Below, piece after piece: positions 12,180 through 23,107 of a stretch of DNA of 64,000 bases (position 1 is the stretch's first letter; each line of letters begins with the position of its first letter). The DNA is from Dichetophora obliterata. Taxonomy: Eukaryota > Arthropoda > Insecta > Diptera > Sciomyzidae. The DNA is taken from positions 271,280,074 to 271,344,073 of the forward strand of contig OY986435.1 in NCBI GenBank assembly GCA_963920525.1, written 5' to 3'. The notes under the pieces were generated by a model. That model was not told the origin of the DNA and ran no database searches. It saw nothing but the letters and a program-made list of their open reading frames with translations. A program made the translations under genes and the position numbers.

Positions 12180-12400
12180 TATGAAAACAATTGAATTTCA
12201 TCAAAATCGGCCAAGCCCCCCGCCCACCGCTCATACAATCCAAATCGATTTTTTGCGCATAAAATTTTTACTGTCAAAGCAAAGTCTTCAAATTTGGTAC
12301 ATGCACTTTCTAGAATACAAAAAGGTGCATGTAAAGTTTCATGAAAATCGGCCACGCCCACCGCCCATTAAACCCATACAAAATATAGATAAGATTTTTT
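12180..12400 (+). repeat. Dispersed non-coding repeat with two related units
   Basis: The segment with TTTCATCAAAATCGGCCA and a C-rich CCGCCCAC near 12195-12230 is repeated in diverged form at 12338-12366 (TTTCATGAAAATCGGCCA). Both strands stay open because of the repeat; the proline-rich peptide it would encode is not credible as a gene. This unit type is widespread in flies as non-coding repeat DNA. Confidence 0.45.
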
Positions 12401-12435
12401 CAATATTTTGTTTATCATTCCACAAAAAACTTGAT

Positions 12436-13020
12436 TTATTCTTCATCTATCATTTCTTTGTCCAAGTCCTGTTTGGGTCGCTCATGTCTTAAGCTGGTTA
12501 TAAAAAGGTCTGATGAAACCAGTAAGCGATGAAAAACATCAGTGTTTGTCGAAACTCTATTGCATTTCCTAGCAAACATTAACCTATAGTTCCTGTAGTC
12601 CTTATTTCTTGCTTCTTCCGCTTCTTCACTTAGCATACCAATAGGAAGAATTGCTGCATACATGATGTCTTTTCCATGTATCAGTATTTTATGGACGGTT
12701 ACTGGCATGTAATACCAAGCATATTTTTCAACAAACAGTTTAGCCGTATCCCAAGTATAGTTTTTTAAATTTTCCGAATCGATTTTATGGCCACACGTTA
12801 TTATTTGCAATATTATTCCAAATCGGTCTATCAACTCTTCGGAAACTCCGGTAATATCAGCAACGAGTGCCGGGTTGGAGAAAAAACGTCGCGACGTATT
12901 TCCATCATTAGATGATCCTGTTCCTTGTTGAACATAATCGATTCTTATGTTCATTTGTTCCTTGAGTTCTTTTTGTATACGAAGCTTGTTGTTTTGTTTT
13001 AATTGTTTATGTTCGTTTAT
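12436..13020 (-). pseudogene. C-terminal part of a transposon-encoded protein
   Basis: An open frame runs on the minus strand from about 13020 to a stop at 12436. A 172-residue stretch begins at the methionine near 12954, and the frame stays open for another ~20 codons upstream (NKLRIQKELKEQ) before a stop. Motifs in order are GTGSSNDGNTSRRFF, ITGVSEELIDRFGIILQ, AWYYMPVTVHKILIHG, LPIGMLSEEAEEARNKDYR, FARKCNRVSTNTDVFHRLL and SSDLFITSLR. This signature is shared by the C-termini of many unnamed insect transposon proteins. I recognise the family but not the superfamily. The N-terminal catalytic part is missing. It lies in a cluster of nested insertions, which supports a mobile origin. The absence of stops over 190 codons suggests a fairly recent arrival. 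Confidence 0.6.
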
Positions 13021-13079
13021 GTTTGAAAAGTTTTAATTTTTTGCTTAGTGTTTTCGCTAACGCCATTTATTGCACGTAC

Positions 13080-13500
13080 ATGATAATGTTATAATATAGA
13101 GGGTAGCCATTGGACAGGTTTTATCAATTCGTGTTGCAAGCTTCCAATGTCCCTTAACGCCGAGAATTTGGCAGATCAATATAAAATCTGAACGTGTAGA
13201 TAAATTTGTGTTACGCTCGCAACAGCACTGGAAAAAGGGTCAACAGGAATTTGAATTCGCTATCGATGAAAAATACCGGACAAAATACAACAGCCGAGTG
13301 CTTGGATATATTGCCTTCGTTGTTCAAGAAGAACGGCATGGTGGCCGTTGGCAATGCTGATAATAATCAAACTTGTGAAACGTTTTTAGTTTTTTGTTTA
13401 GTATTTTTTCTTGACAAGTCAATTGCAATTTTTTCAAATTAATTAATTTAAATATAAACAATAGTTATAAAAAAATAAGATCCGATGAATATTTTGCTTA
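13080..13500. other. Mixed non-coding stretch
   Basis: No recognisable gene. A 78-codon open frame at 13206-13442 shows no known motif and is not supported. Confidence 0.35.
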
Positions 13501-13529
13501 GGTTAAAAATTAACAACTTGTGTTCAACG

Positions 13530-13712
13530 CCATCAACTGCAATTGCTTTTACGCCAGCAGCAGATGCATTGACTAATTCTGCATTTGGGTCAAATACAAT
13601 TCGGTATTCGAATCAACAGCGATTGGCGTTGAGCGCGATTCGAATACAAATTCTATTTGGGACAAATTGAAAATCATTTGGTATAATTCCTTTTTTTTTT
13701 TTTTTGTGTGTA
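13530..13712. repeat. Second CATTTGGGTCAAATACAATT-type repeat block
   Basis: Units resemble those at 5.8-6.35 kb. The block ends in a T-run and TTTTGTGTGTA (about 13702-13712), which loosely mirrors TACACAGAAAA at 5789. Together these might be the two ends of a large compound element. No target duplication was found. Confidence 0.3.
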
Positions 13713-14135
13713 CTGAATTTCTTAACGATAAAATTAAGCTTTAAAATGACGACTGTTATCGTGATCACAGCCAGACAGACAAATCTCCTCGACTCAGAAG
13801 GTGATGCTGATGATACAGATTATATGCATATCCTTTTCAATATATGCCACGCCTATTTAGGGGCATTACAAGCGCAGTGAAAAAGTTAATATACTCATTT
13901 TGCAAAGAACGTTTGGATATAAAAACAAATAGAATCTGTGTTGCATTGCGTTATTGAGCATTTTATTGCATTATTGCGCTGATACACTTGTTTAAAAATG
14001 TTTGCGAAAAATGTATTTAAAAAACAGTTTTTTATATGTAAAAAATATTTCCAATTAAGTTTTTAATAAGAAATCTTTTATTTCAATTTAGTTCGAACCG
14101 TTTTTTTTTCTGCTAAAATAGCTCACTTTAGTAAA

Positions 14136-14231
14136 AATAGGTATATAATCAACACTAGAGTTTGATTATATACCTATTAATATCAATATTAAGTTTGATT
14201 ATATACCTATTATGTATGTCAATCTAGTGTT
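14136..14231. repeat. Nested palindromes: three copies of a 17-bp arm
   Basis: AATAGGTATATAATCAA (14136-14152) is followed by its exact inverse at 14162-14178 and again at 14195-14211. AACACTAG at 14151 pairs with CTAGTGTT at the far edge (about 14224-14231). It can fold into alternative hairpins. Confidence 0.75.
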
Positions 14232-14397
14232 AAGAAAAAGGTAACAAACTGTTTCTCACTTATTTTTTATCTGTTTTAGACAAACGTTTTTGGTTTCAGG
14301 AAAACAAATCATTTTTAATCCATAATCTAACTTTTATCATGTTTTGAAGAGCAGAAACGTGTATGTGGCCTTTTGAGTGTCATATCAACGTCGAAGA

Positions 14398-15026
14398 ATT
14401 ACAAGGTGTAAAAAAATGAGAAAAAAATCTAAAAACTTGTCATAAGACATAGTTAATGTTTTAGTCCTGATAGAACATAAGATAACTGCATATTTGGTTT
14501 TTTAATATACCCTCAAAATCGGGATTTATGGTAAAAAATCGATTTTAGGTAGGTGCATGTATAGTTTGCTATGTAACTTCGTTATATATAGCTCAATTTT
14601 AAAAATTTAAGCAAAGTGCATTTGTATTTCAACCGATTGTAGTAAATGATAGCTTGTTGAACCTAAAATTAAACAGGCTTTTACAATCGTACCAAAATTA
14701 ATAGTGCCACAGAAAAAAATTTGTCAACAAAACGTTGTTAAAGTTGAAAATCTTAAAAAACGAGAAATTTTCATATGATATTACCTGAAAATTTGTCAAT
14801 TTGAACGGTAAAAAATGGTCTATAAAAGTACTTTTTTAAATGGCTATTTTTGTTCTATATAACAAACTATACATGCATCTACCAAAAATCGGTTTTTCAC
14901 CACAAATCCTGAATTTTGAGGGTTTATTTAAATAACTAAATATGCAGCTATCTTATGTTCAACCAGACCTACAACTTCTACTATGTCTCGACACGATTTT
15001 TTTTTCACTGTTACACCGTGTTATTA
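14398..15026. mobile_element. Non-autonomous inverted-repeat element (~630 bp)
   Basis: Arms ~14398-14575 and ~14855-15026 are inverted copies with about 80 percent agreement by eye. An example is GAACATAAGATAACTGCATATTT near 14473 and its inverse near 14945. The outer ends read (A)GGTGTAA. No coding capacity. Confidence 0.7.
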
Positions 15027-15029
15027 ACT

Positions 15030-16340
15030 TTTAGTGTATGTTGCGTTTTGAGCTTTATTTATTCAGTAATTAATTAATAGGTACATTAAACTTATTAATT
15101 AAGGTTTTTATTAGCAACATAATTTCTTAAGATGGAATTTACTCAACACACATGCAACAGAAATTAAATTTAATATTTTTTTTTGGGTTTTTAAGGCAAG
15201 ACCAAACTCATATACGAAATACCTATATACTTTACGACACCACCTAGTGCAGTACCCAATTCATCGTATTTAAAAAAAACTTACCATATTACTCAATGTG
15301 TTGTTGTCAAATAACGTGATCGTGCAATTGAGTTATCTCACTTTGCGGTTGAAGTTAACCACACTTGAGTTGGTGTGAGAGTAAGTGTGATAGTTAAGAA
15401 TTTTTTGCTTCGCTACTCACGTTAAGATTGAACATATGTCCTTCGTGCTACATATCCGCCTTTACTACCAGTAGCTGTTAATTCTAGTTAAAATATCGCT
15501 TATGTTTCATTTGTCAACTCATTTTTATAACAAAGTCTTAAGCACAAAGTATCTGATGGTTCGACAAACTGAAAAATGTTGGAGATCCATTTTTTTCTAC
15601 TAGAAAAAACAAAAATGTTTATTTCTAATTGCTTAAAAAATCGCTTATTCCACATTATGGTTTTTTCGATTCCTAGAGACCAACCTACGAATTAATATTT
15701 CATTCGAAAGCAAAGCAATTCGAAAGCTAAGTATAATAACAACACATTTTACGTGTATAAAGTGGTAAAACCTGAAAAGTTTTTATTTATTTAAGTATTT
15801 GGTTTTTTAAAGCGTTAAACAATAATGAAAATTTAAACATTTTTTTTTTATTTTTTCTTAAAAGCATAAAAAAATGCCTATAAGCAAAGTCCATCATAGA
15901 ATTCAAAACTTTTGTACTCGATGTGCCTACATTCATGATTGAAGAAATTATCCAAAGCTCACAGGAAGTTTTAGCTTACTGCAAATTAAAATAGAGTCTG
16001 AAACGATATAAAAAAAAAATTGTATTGAAATGTTAATAATAGATCGGTATTACGTTAATTTAATTATATTTATGTAGTGTCAATGATTTTGACTTACTAA
16101 CCCCTTCATCAATTTTGTATTCGTAGTAAAAGTTTGCTTTATAGTTATTTGACGTTATGTTATGCAACGCATAAAATTACAATTAAAAAAAATTGGAATT
16201 GCTTTGTAAACCAAACCAATGAAAAGCATCACAGCAGCAACATAGTCTGAGGCAAGCATGATGCTCAAAACAAATTTTGTTTGTTTTTATTAAACACTGT
16301 TTTAAGAGTTTTTAATGCTCTTTTTAGAGAAATTCTAATG
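15030..16340. other. AT-rich non-coding stretch
   Basis: About 1.3 kb with no supported gene or repeat pair. A GC-richer patch at 15290-15440 with TTGAGTT and CACTTGAG variants is unremarkable. Confidence 0.4.
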
Positions 16341-16342
16341 AG

Positions 16343-17081
16343 CCTTAAGGCTAAACTAAGTTATGCTTAAGCAAACAAAAGTCTCAGAGAAAAGTTGACG
16401 AAATGTTTGATTAAGTAGAAAAGTCGACCAAGTTGGCAGATTTCATGCTCAAGAAAGAGTCAAACGTTTACAAAATCTTGACAAAAATATTTTAAAAAAG
16501 TTCAAAAGTTCTTTGAAAAATTTGTTGACGTAGTGCCTCCCAGCTTTTCATATATGTTTTGTAGCAATTTTTATGAGTTTATCAACAAAATTGGGATCTT
16601 CATTAATTTAGAATAAATAAATTAACGTATTTTTTTCAATTAGCAGATAAAAAAAATTTGTATAGATATGTTAAAAAGGGTTGCCATCAGCTAACACAAA
16701 AAACATGTTTATTGTGCTGCTTGGCTTATAGGCTGTAGCATTCGCAAAATTTCTCAGCAAAAATATACGCATTTTCCATGGCTTGCTTAATTATGCACAA
16801 AAAGAAAAAAATAAAAACAATATTTTTCATTGAAAAATTTGGCATAAAAATAATAAAATTTTAACCAAAGACATTGTCAATACTGTTAGCAACCCTATTC
16901 TGCTTAGCAAACTACGATGTCAAGCGCTCTCTCTCAAGTTTCAAAAAGTAAACGAAAGTTGAAAAACTGAACGAAAGGAATGCTTAGACAAAACTTGGGC
17001 TACTTCATATATTGCTGTGTAAGTGCGTGCTTATGCTCTCAAACTTTTGTTTGCTTAAGCATAACTTGGTTGGGCCTTAAG
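16343..17081. mobile_element. Non-autonomous DNA element with ~40-bp TIRs
   Basis: CTTAAGGC...AAGTTATGCTTAAGCAAAC at 16344-16383 recurs inverted at 17041-17081, differing at only a few positions. The ~740-bp body has no ORF. The flanking target duplication was not resolved because the ends are themselves partly palindromic. Confidence 0.7.
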
Positions 17082-17252
17082 AGATCAACAAACCTTACCA
17101 ATCAATATCTAAACCTGGTCTGAATTTGAATCTGTTGTGCGTTTGAATCAATCGTATAAATTCAATTGTATGCTTGCTTTTCAGCAGTCAAGATTTACCT
17201 GCATACAATATTTTACTCGTGTATTTTTTCAGCTCAAACTATATTGAGCTTT

Positions 17253-18520
17253 AAATACACTCAACCCTTTTTTTACGCGGTCTGCTTTTGCACGATTTTG
17301 AAATAACACGGTTCACGAACAAATTTTTACTAGAATTTTTCGGTTTTGAACGATTAATAATGATGATGAATGATCGGCTTATGCCCACACGAGTGTGTTA
17401 CTTGACTTTGAAATTTTGCCGACTACTGGTTTACTTTTACGAGTTTCGGGGTAAACCTGATTTTTATAGTATTTCTTTACGTTGTACTCTTACTTCTTTT
17501 TTCTTTTGGTTTTTTAATAAAAATTTATTGTTTTTTTTAATATAATGGTATGTCATATTGAAATCACTACTTTTTGCACGGTTTTGTGAACAAAAATTTA
17601 TAACTTTTACAACTTACACACTTTTTCAAAGTTTTGGAACACATCCCTTAATTAACCATATGGGCATTTCCACAAAAAAGGCTACCGTGACCAAAAATTA
17701 AAAATTTTTAAAAATTATTATTTGATGATATTATCTAAGAGAAACATTTTAATTTAATGTATTTAAGCAATTTACACATAAATTCATTTACCATGATGAT
17801 CAAATCGTTTCCACTTTTTCACAAATGCAGTTTTCTTTTTTCGTAAATGTTAAGTAAACGTTTCGTAAACTTTTTTTTAAAGTAAAAATGGAAAGTATTG
17901 GCTAAAGATAGTGAAGAAATGGTTGAAGCAAGGTGGGAAAAATATATTAAATTTGTTTTTTAGTACTGAATTACATAATTACTTAACTACCTAATTACTT
18001 AATTTCTTATTTGAACTACAATGGAAAAATTTGAAACGTCCGACACGAAACGTCCGAACAAATAGAATTATTTACTGTGACCACACTATGCGCTTAATAA
18101 AGACGACGTATGACTTTTCTGAAAGCTTGTTAAATTAATAAAAAATATTGTCTTCCAACATTTTTGTATGGCTAATAAATTCGCAGATCTAGGCATAGTA
18201 TGAACTTAGTCCGAAAATGACTTCCGTTTCGTGAAACGTCCGAACGCATATTTAAAATAAAAATTTTGTTCCAAATTTAAGTTGAATAAAACTTTAAAAT
18301 ATTTTTCTTATTATACCAATAGATGGCATTTTGATAACATACACTTTTCCCATATATATCTCTGAATCATATTAAAAATGTTTAAAAGAAGCATCCGAAT
18401 GAAACGTCCGACACGCTTGAAATGCCTCTATGTAGCATGTTCCTTTTTTACACGAATTTTTTTTTTGCACGTTTTACGTAGAAACGTATCTTCAGGCTAA
18501 ATAAAAAGTTGAGTGTATTT
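17253..18520. repeat. Composite repeat bounded by AAATACACTCAAC inverted ends
   Basis: A 13-bp sequence at 17253-17265 recurs inverted at 18508-18520. Within it, TTTTTTTAC(G/A)CG...TTTTTGCACG segments recur directly at 17270, 17570 and 18445. A separate small transposon (17658-18430) lies inside. Whether the 13-bp pair marks true element ends is uncertain. Confidence 0.4.
17658..18430. mobile_element. Non-autonomous relative of the 36-39 kb transposon
   Basis: It starts ATATGGGCATTTCCAC and continues with about 45 bases closely matching the left end of the element at 36356. It ends GAAATGCC, matching that element's right terminus in a diverged form. It carries GAAACGTCCG four times, all in one orientation, at 18033, 18047, 18233 and 18401. 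The last copy, followed by ACAC and the terminus, sits exactly where the larger element has GTCACGTGCGACAC. No ORF. Confidence 0.7.
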
Positions 18521-18524
18521 GTCT

Positions 18525-19655
18525 TAAAAAAAAAGAAAAAAAACCTAAGCCATTTACAGCCAAGTTTGTTCCCCATGGCTTGTTTAAACAAATAATATAA
18601 ACAGATATTTAATACACATGTGCACCAGATGAGCGACAGAAAAATTTGTATGAGGTATTGTTTATTTCTTTTGGAATAATAAAACTTAGTCCGATTGCTT
18701 ATTAGAGTCAGCGTTTTATATTGGCCCCTAATTTTAAGCATTGTATAAATAAGATATCAAAATTGCTTCTTATAGACGAATCAAAACTTAAAAACTCTAT
18801 ACATTATTTTTTTTTTTTGCAATAATAATATGTAAATCGTAAACTAAAATAAATACATAATATATTATTCATCATATCACATCGTTAAATAACACTAAAA
18901 AAATAAATATATAGAAAAATAACACTGTGCATGTCCAAAACTCAAACAAACTTAGGACATAACATTTTAGCATAATTTGATGACGCTGAATTTATTAGCG
19001 TTAATCTTTTTTTAATCCAATGGTTCATTTTCGATAAATTCGCGTTTTAAGCTTAAGTTAATGTTAATGCAGTTTTGTTTGAAAAAAAGTTTAGAAAAAA
19101 CTTTAGAGAAAAAATTTATCTCATTATAAGCTCTATTTGAGCAACATAAAAATAGTGCGCAATGATAAACAGGTTGTGCGCAAACTAAAAAGATAGAAAA
19201 TATTGGTTGTGCTGAACAATTTATTATTTTCATTTTCCGATAGTTCAAATATTTCCTAACTTTAAACGCGTTTTTCCTTGAAACTATATTATTTTTTCCA
19301 ACACGTTTTACATGATATCTTTAATTCTAATGAACCGGTTAATTTAAAATTTAGTGTGGGCCTTTCTTATGTATGGCCCAAACTAGGATTATGTTAAAAT
19401 GTTGTGTTTCGTGTTTTTAAAAAATTCATAACTGAAAAATAGGCCAAATAATAACTGAACAAACAGCCACCGTTTCGCGAAAAATGGTCACCATTTCTTA
19501 CTAATTAACAATACTTTTTTTTTAGATGAATTGAAGAGTTAGAATCGTGTCAAGAGGAAGGAACCCTTTTTTATGCATCCCCACTCCACCAGACTGTAAT
19601 TTTTTCAATTTTAACTTTTTCTTTTTTATTTATTTTATTGTAATTTAAATATTAA
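18525..19655. other. AT-rich non-coding stretch
   Basis: About 1.1 kb without supported features; several A/T runs. Short open frames here have no motifs. Confidence 0.4.
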
Positions 19656-19656
19656 T

Positions 19657-19664
19657 ATACACAT
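19657..19664. repeat. Target-site duplication, left copy (ATACACAT)
   Basis: These eight bases are repeated exactly at 19974-19981, on the other side of the foldback MITE. Confidence 0.85.
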
Positions 19665-19973
19665 TAGGGCGGGTCAAATTCTGGCTCAGCAAAATTCGTA
19701 AAATACATGTAATTTCAAGACTTTTTCTCCACTACAGCATATACAAATTCTGAAAAAAAGCTGTGCGGACTTTCGTAAATAGATTCATACACATACATTC
19801 ATACATTCATATTTTATAATTGAGAACAAAATCTATTTACGAAAGTCCGCACAGCTTTTTTTCAGAATTTGTATATGCTGTAGTGGAGAAAAAGTCTTGA
19901 AATTACATGTATTTTACGAATTTTGCTGAGCCAGACCACCAAAAAATTCGTCCATACAAATTGACCCGCCCTA
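19665..19973. mobile_element. Foldback MITE with exact 8-bp target duplication
   Basis: The ends are TAGGGCGGGTCAA in inverted orientation. The two arms (about 19685-19787 and 19831-19933) are identical by eye over roughly 100 bp, apart from an extra ~25 bp near the right end and a ~45-bp loop. The 8-bp duplication ATACACAT and the G-rich end fit hAT-type transposition. There is no coding capacity. The near-perfect arms indicate a recent insertion, or arm homogenisation. Confidence 0.9.
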
Positions 19974-19984
19974 ATACACATAGT

Positions 19985-20870
19985 AAAAAAATAGACGGAA
20001 AAAATGTTAGTTGGTTCTGTTTTATCAGCCGTTAAAACAGACCTTTACACTAGAATAATTCTTTAAAGCATGATACTACTGGATAGATTGCATCATGTCC
20101 TTTTTAACCAGCTACGAATTATTGATATAGAGATAAATAAAGATTGAAAAGCGAACCTCTAGAAAAGTTAAAAAATTTTTGTGGCTGTTTTTGTTACAAA
20201 CTTAGTGACAGAGTTAATAAGTATTCTCTTAACGCGGTATGCGTGGGTTTTTAAAAATAAATAAAACACCCCAAACATACCCAGTAACATTAGTCAATTT
20301 ATTAAAAATCCTCAATACTCTGATGAGGGTTTTTTTTATTAGTATTCATTATTTATTACCAAGAAACAACATGTTGCTGCCACATTTTACACGAACTTCC
20401 TTTTAGAAACAACGCACTTCATCTCTTCGATAAAGTTCAGTGATTATTTTTATTGCAGTGACTATCAACGCCCTAAATATATCTGAACATATGTGTATAT
20501 TTCAATGCGGTGGTCCTTGTCTGATATGCGTGTGGCTTTGTGTGCGTTTGTGCGTGCGTGTTTGTCTTTTCATTTCCTTTATACAATGCATAAAACTGGA
20601 CATGGTCATTTAATGTTGCGTAGTATTGGCCGAAACAGCATTTCAAAGTGTGTCATTTAAATAACAAAAAAAGAAATAAAAATAAAACGATAAAATATTG
20701 TCGTAGACCTTGGCAGACCGTTAGACTCATTTATAGTGCCTTTTAGACCAAAATGCCTCTCAAATAGCATTAGTTTAAGCACTGAGCCTTAGCGCATAAA
20801 TATTGTTAGCTACTTATAATGACCACACTCGCCACATACACAAACACACACACCTACACACAAGTGTCTA
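19985..20870. other. Non-repetitive stretch, probably host DNA
   Basis: Base composition is more even than in the neighbouring repeats, with GT-rich runs near 20520-20570 and CA-rich runs near 20840. No ORF or RNA gene seen. It could be single-copy intronic or intergenic DNA. Confidence 0.35.
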
Positions 20871-20875
20871 TTAAC

Positions 20876-23107
20876 CTTTAGGCTGCCCGCAGAGTAAACC
20901 CCGAGGCAGGCAGGCAGGCAGGCAGGCAGGCGCAGACAGCAACCCACTCCACAGAGTGAATGCGAGAAGCAGATTAGATCAGTGCGACATAGTTTGTTAT
21001 TGTTTTGTGTTTTTTCGCATTTCTTTTGTTATGAATGATTCTCTACGATCATTCGAGACGATAGAAAAATTTATCAACAACAACAGCAACGCAAAACCAA
21101 AACCACACTCACTCAATGATCCAGATAGATAGATTTATCGATTTTGTTATTGTTTTCTTTTGATATATTTTTTCGAATTTCGTTTTTTCTTATCTTTTAA
21201 ATTTTTATGCCAACAATGTGTCTTTTTAATTGTGTTTTGATTATAAACCCCTGTTACATTGTTCAAGACTTGAAAGCAAGAATTTAAGTTCGTAAGACAA
21301 ATCGTGGTGAGTTTACTTGAGTTTTGGTGACGAAGAGGAAAGAGTACACTTGCTCTGTACTGGCAAGTTTTTTTATTAAAATCTTTTGCCAATTTTCTGA
21401 TCTTCTGTATGTAATAGTGCTACTCTGATTCAAAATTTTGGATCCTCAAATGCTCTGAATTTCACATAAATTTCAATTTTATTTCATAGCAACTGCGAAT
21501 TAATTTTAAGAAGAGCTCTATTTATTACATACAAATTTATATTGCCATGACACTTGTGACACAACAACTACTCAGTCTATGGGGCTCTTAAAATTTGTGG
21601 GTTAGAAAATCACGAAAATATTTTTACTGAAAAAATTGTATTAGTTTAATCTTGTTTAAATAAACCGTTCGAGTTAATATAAATTTATTTTATTCACCTT
21701 AAGAAGTACAAATGAGCGCAAAAAATCGAAAAGGATCGATAAAAGAATTTTATACAAAACGTGTGCTTATTATGTGATATGAAAACCATTTAGAATCATA
21801 TTTTCGAGTTTAATTCTTAAGAATCAATTTCATATATAGTAAAGTGTCAAGTTTTTTAAGAAATATTCCCGTTTGTTTTGCGAGGATTTCATGTTGCTCT
21901 CTGCTCTTCTCTTTTTGTGCTCAGCTAGCACAGCGCAACAAAACACCGCTATCTTCAAAAGGAAGCAAAGAGTAATATATTCTCGATTTTAACAAACTAA
22001 TGCTATAAAATACTTTATTTTTGACTTAAATGTTATTGACATTTTTCGTTGAAAACTTTATCGAGTTTCGCTTTATTATTAAAAAATTTGAACAACTGGT
22101 TTCGGATCTTCTGGAAGAAAACGAGGATTTCTAAAAATTCCTTATTTCCCCTTTCTGGTATATATTTATGTGTATATTATGTTATTAGTGTAAAATGTAC
22201 ATACATTAGTAGTAAATGTAAGTACAGGATTGTAAATAGAGAAAAAACAAAAAACTACTGCGAAAGAAATTGTTTTACTGCGTTTTTTTTTTTCAAAATT
22301 AACTGCGATTTACAAATTTTCAAGTCCGAACCCTGACCCTGGAAATGAATAGTTGCAATGAATCATTTTTCATTTTTTAAAACTGAATGTGAATTTAAAA
22401 TGTTATTTATAACTCAATTTTGCATTCATTGAATGCATTCTTATTTCGTTATTCACTGATTCACTTGTTTGTTTAAAAAACCAAATTGAATGCATTCTTT
22501 TACAGCTCTGGCAAACGAGCATCGTCTAACCTCACACAATGTTTGTTCCAACGAATCTTTTCTGTTGTTGCTGTTTGTTTTGTTTTGATTCTTTTTTCCG
22601 TCAAACGATGATGAAAACGAAATCAAAACAGTCCTTTGAGTTCGGATTCTACAAAATGTGTATTAAATGTGAACAACAACGCAATAAAAGGATCATTTTT
22701 CATCTATTTTACATTGGCAACAATTGGCAATTTCATCAAGCCATAATTTTCGTTGTATCAGATATGCAAAATTTATCACAAACAACAACAATAGGTGCAC
22801 AAGAACAAAAACAATCTTCACACTCGTTGCGATGTTGTGTTTTCATGGTGTTGTTTTAGTGTGTTTATCATAATAATGCACGTGCGCTGATGCTTATATA
22901 TGTGAGTGTTCTTGTTAGAACAAAAATTAGACAAACTCGCAAAATCAGCTGCGAGAAACCAGGACAAACCACTTTTCTCGCTGTACCTGCTTTGGTCTGC
23001 CTGCTGGCACTATGTGGACTTCGAGCAGATTTATATGAAACTGTATGAAGCCACTTTTGTCGCACTGGTGCCTGCCTGCTTCGGCGCTTACTCTGCGGGC
23101 AGCCTAA
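20876..23107. mobile_element. Long-TIR element, copy 1
   Basis: The left end, TTAGGCTGCCCGCAGAGTAA followed by a GGCA tandem run (20904-20931) and GAGTGAATGCGAGAAG, recurs inverted at the right end (about 22925-23107). The inner part of the right end, with CACCAGTGCGACAAAAGTGGC in its inverted reading, matches the other copies. The body of about 1.8 kb is AT-rich without a credible gene. Pairing of these two ends is an inference from orientation. Confidence 0.6.
20904..20931 (+). repeat. (GGCA)n microsatellite
   Basis: Seven uninterrupted GGCA units within the TIR of the long-TIR element. The same motif is shorter in the other copies, so it expanded here. Confidence 0.9.

Noticed and set aside
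12181..12492. Open frame with two NRPxPPP blocks
   Set aside because: The blocks are a duplicated non-coding repeat; the opposite strand is open as well.
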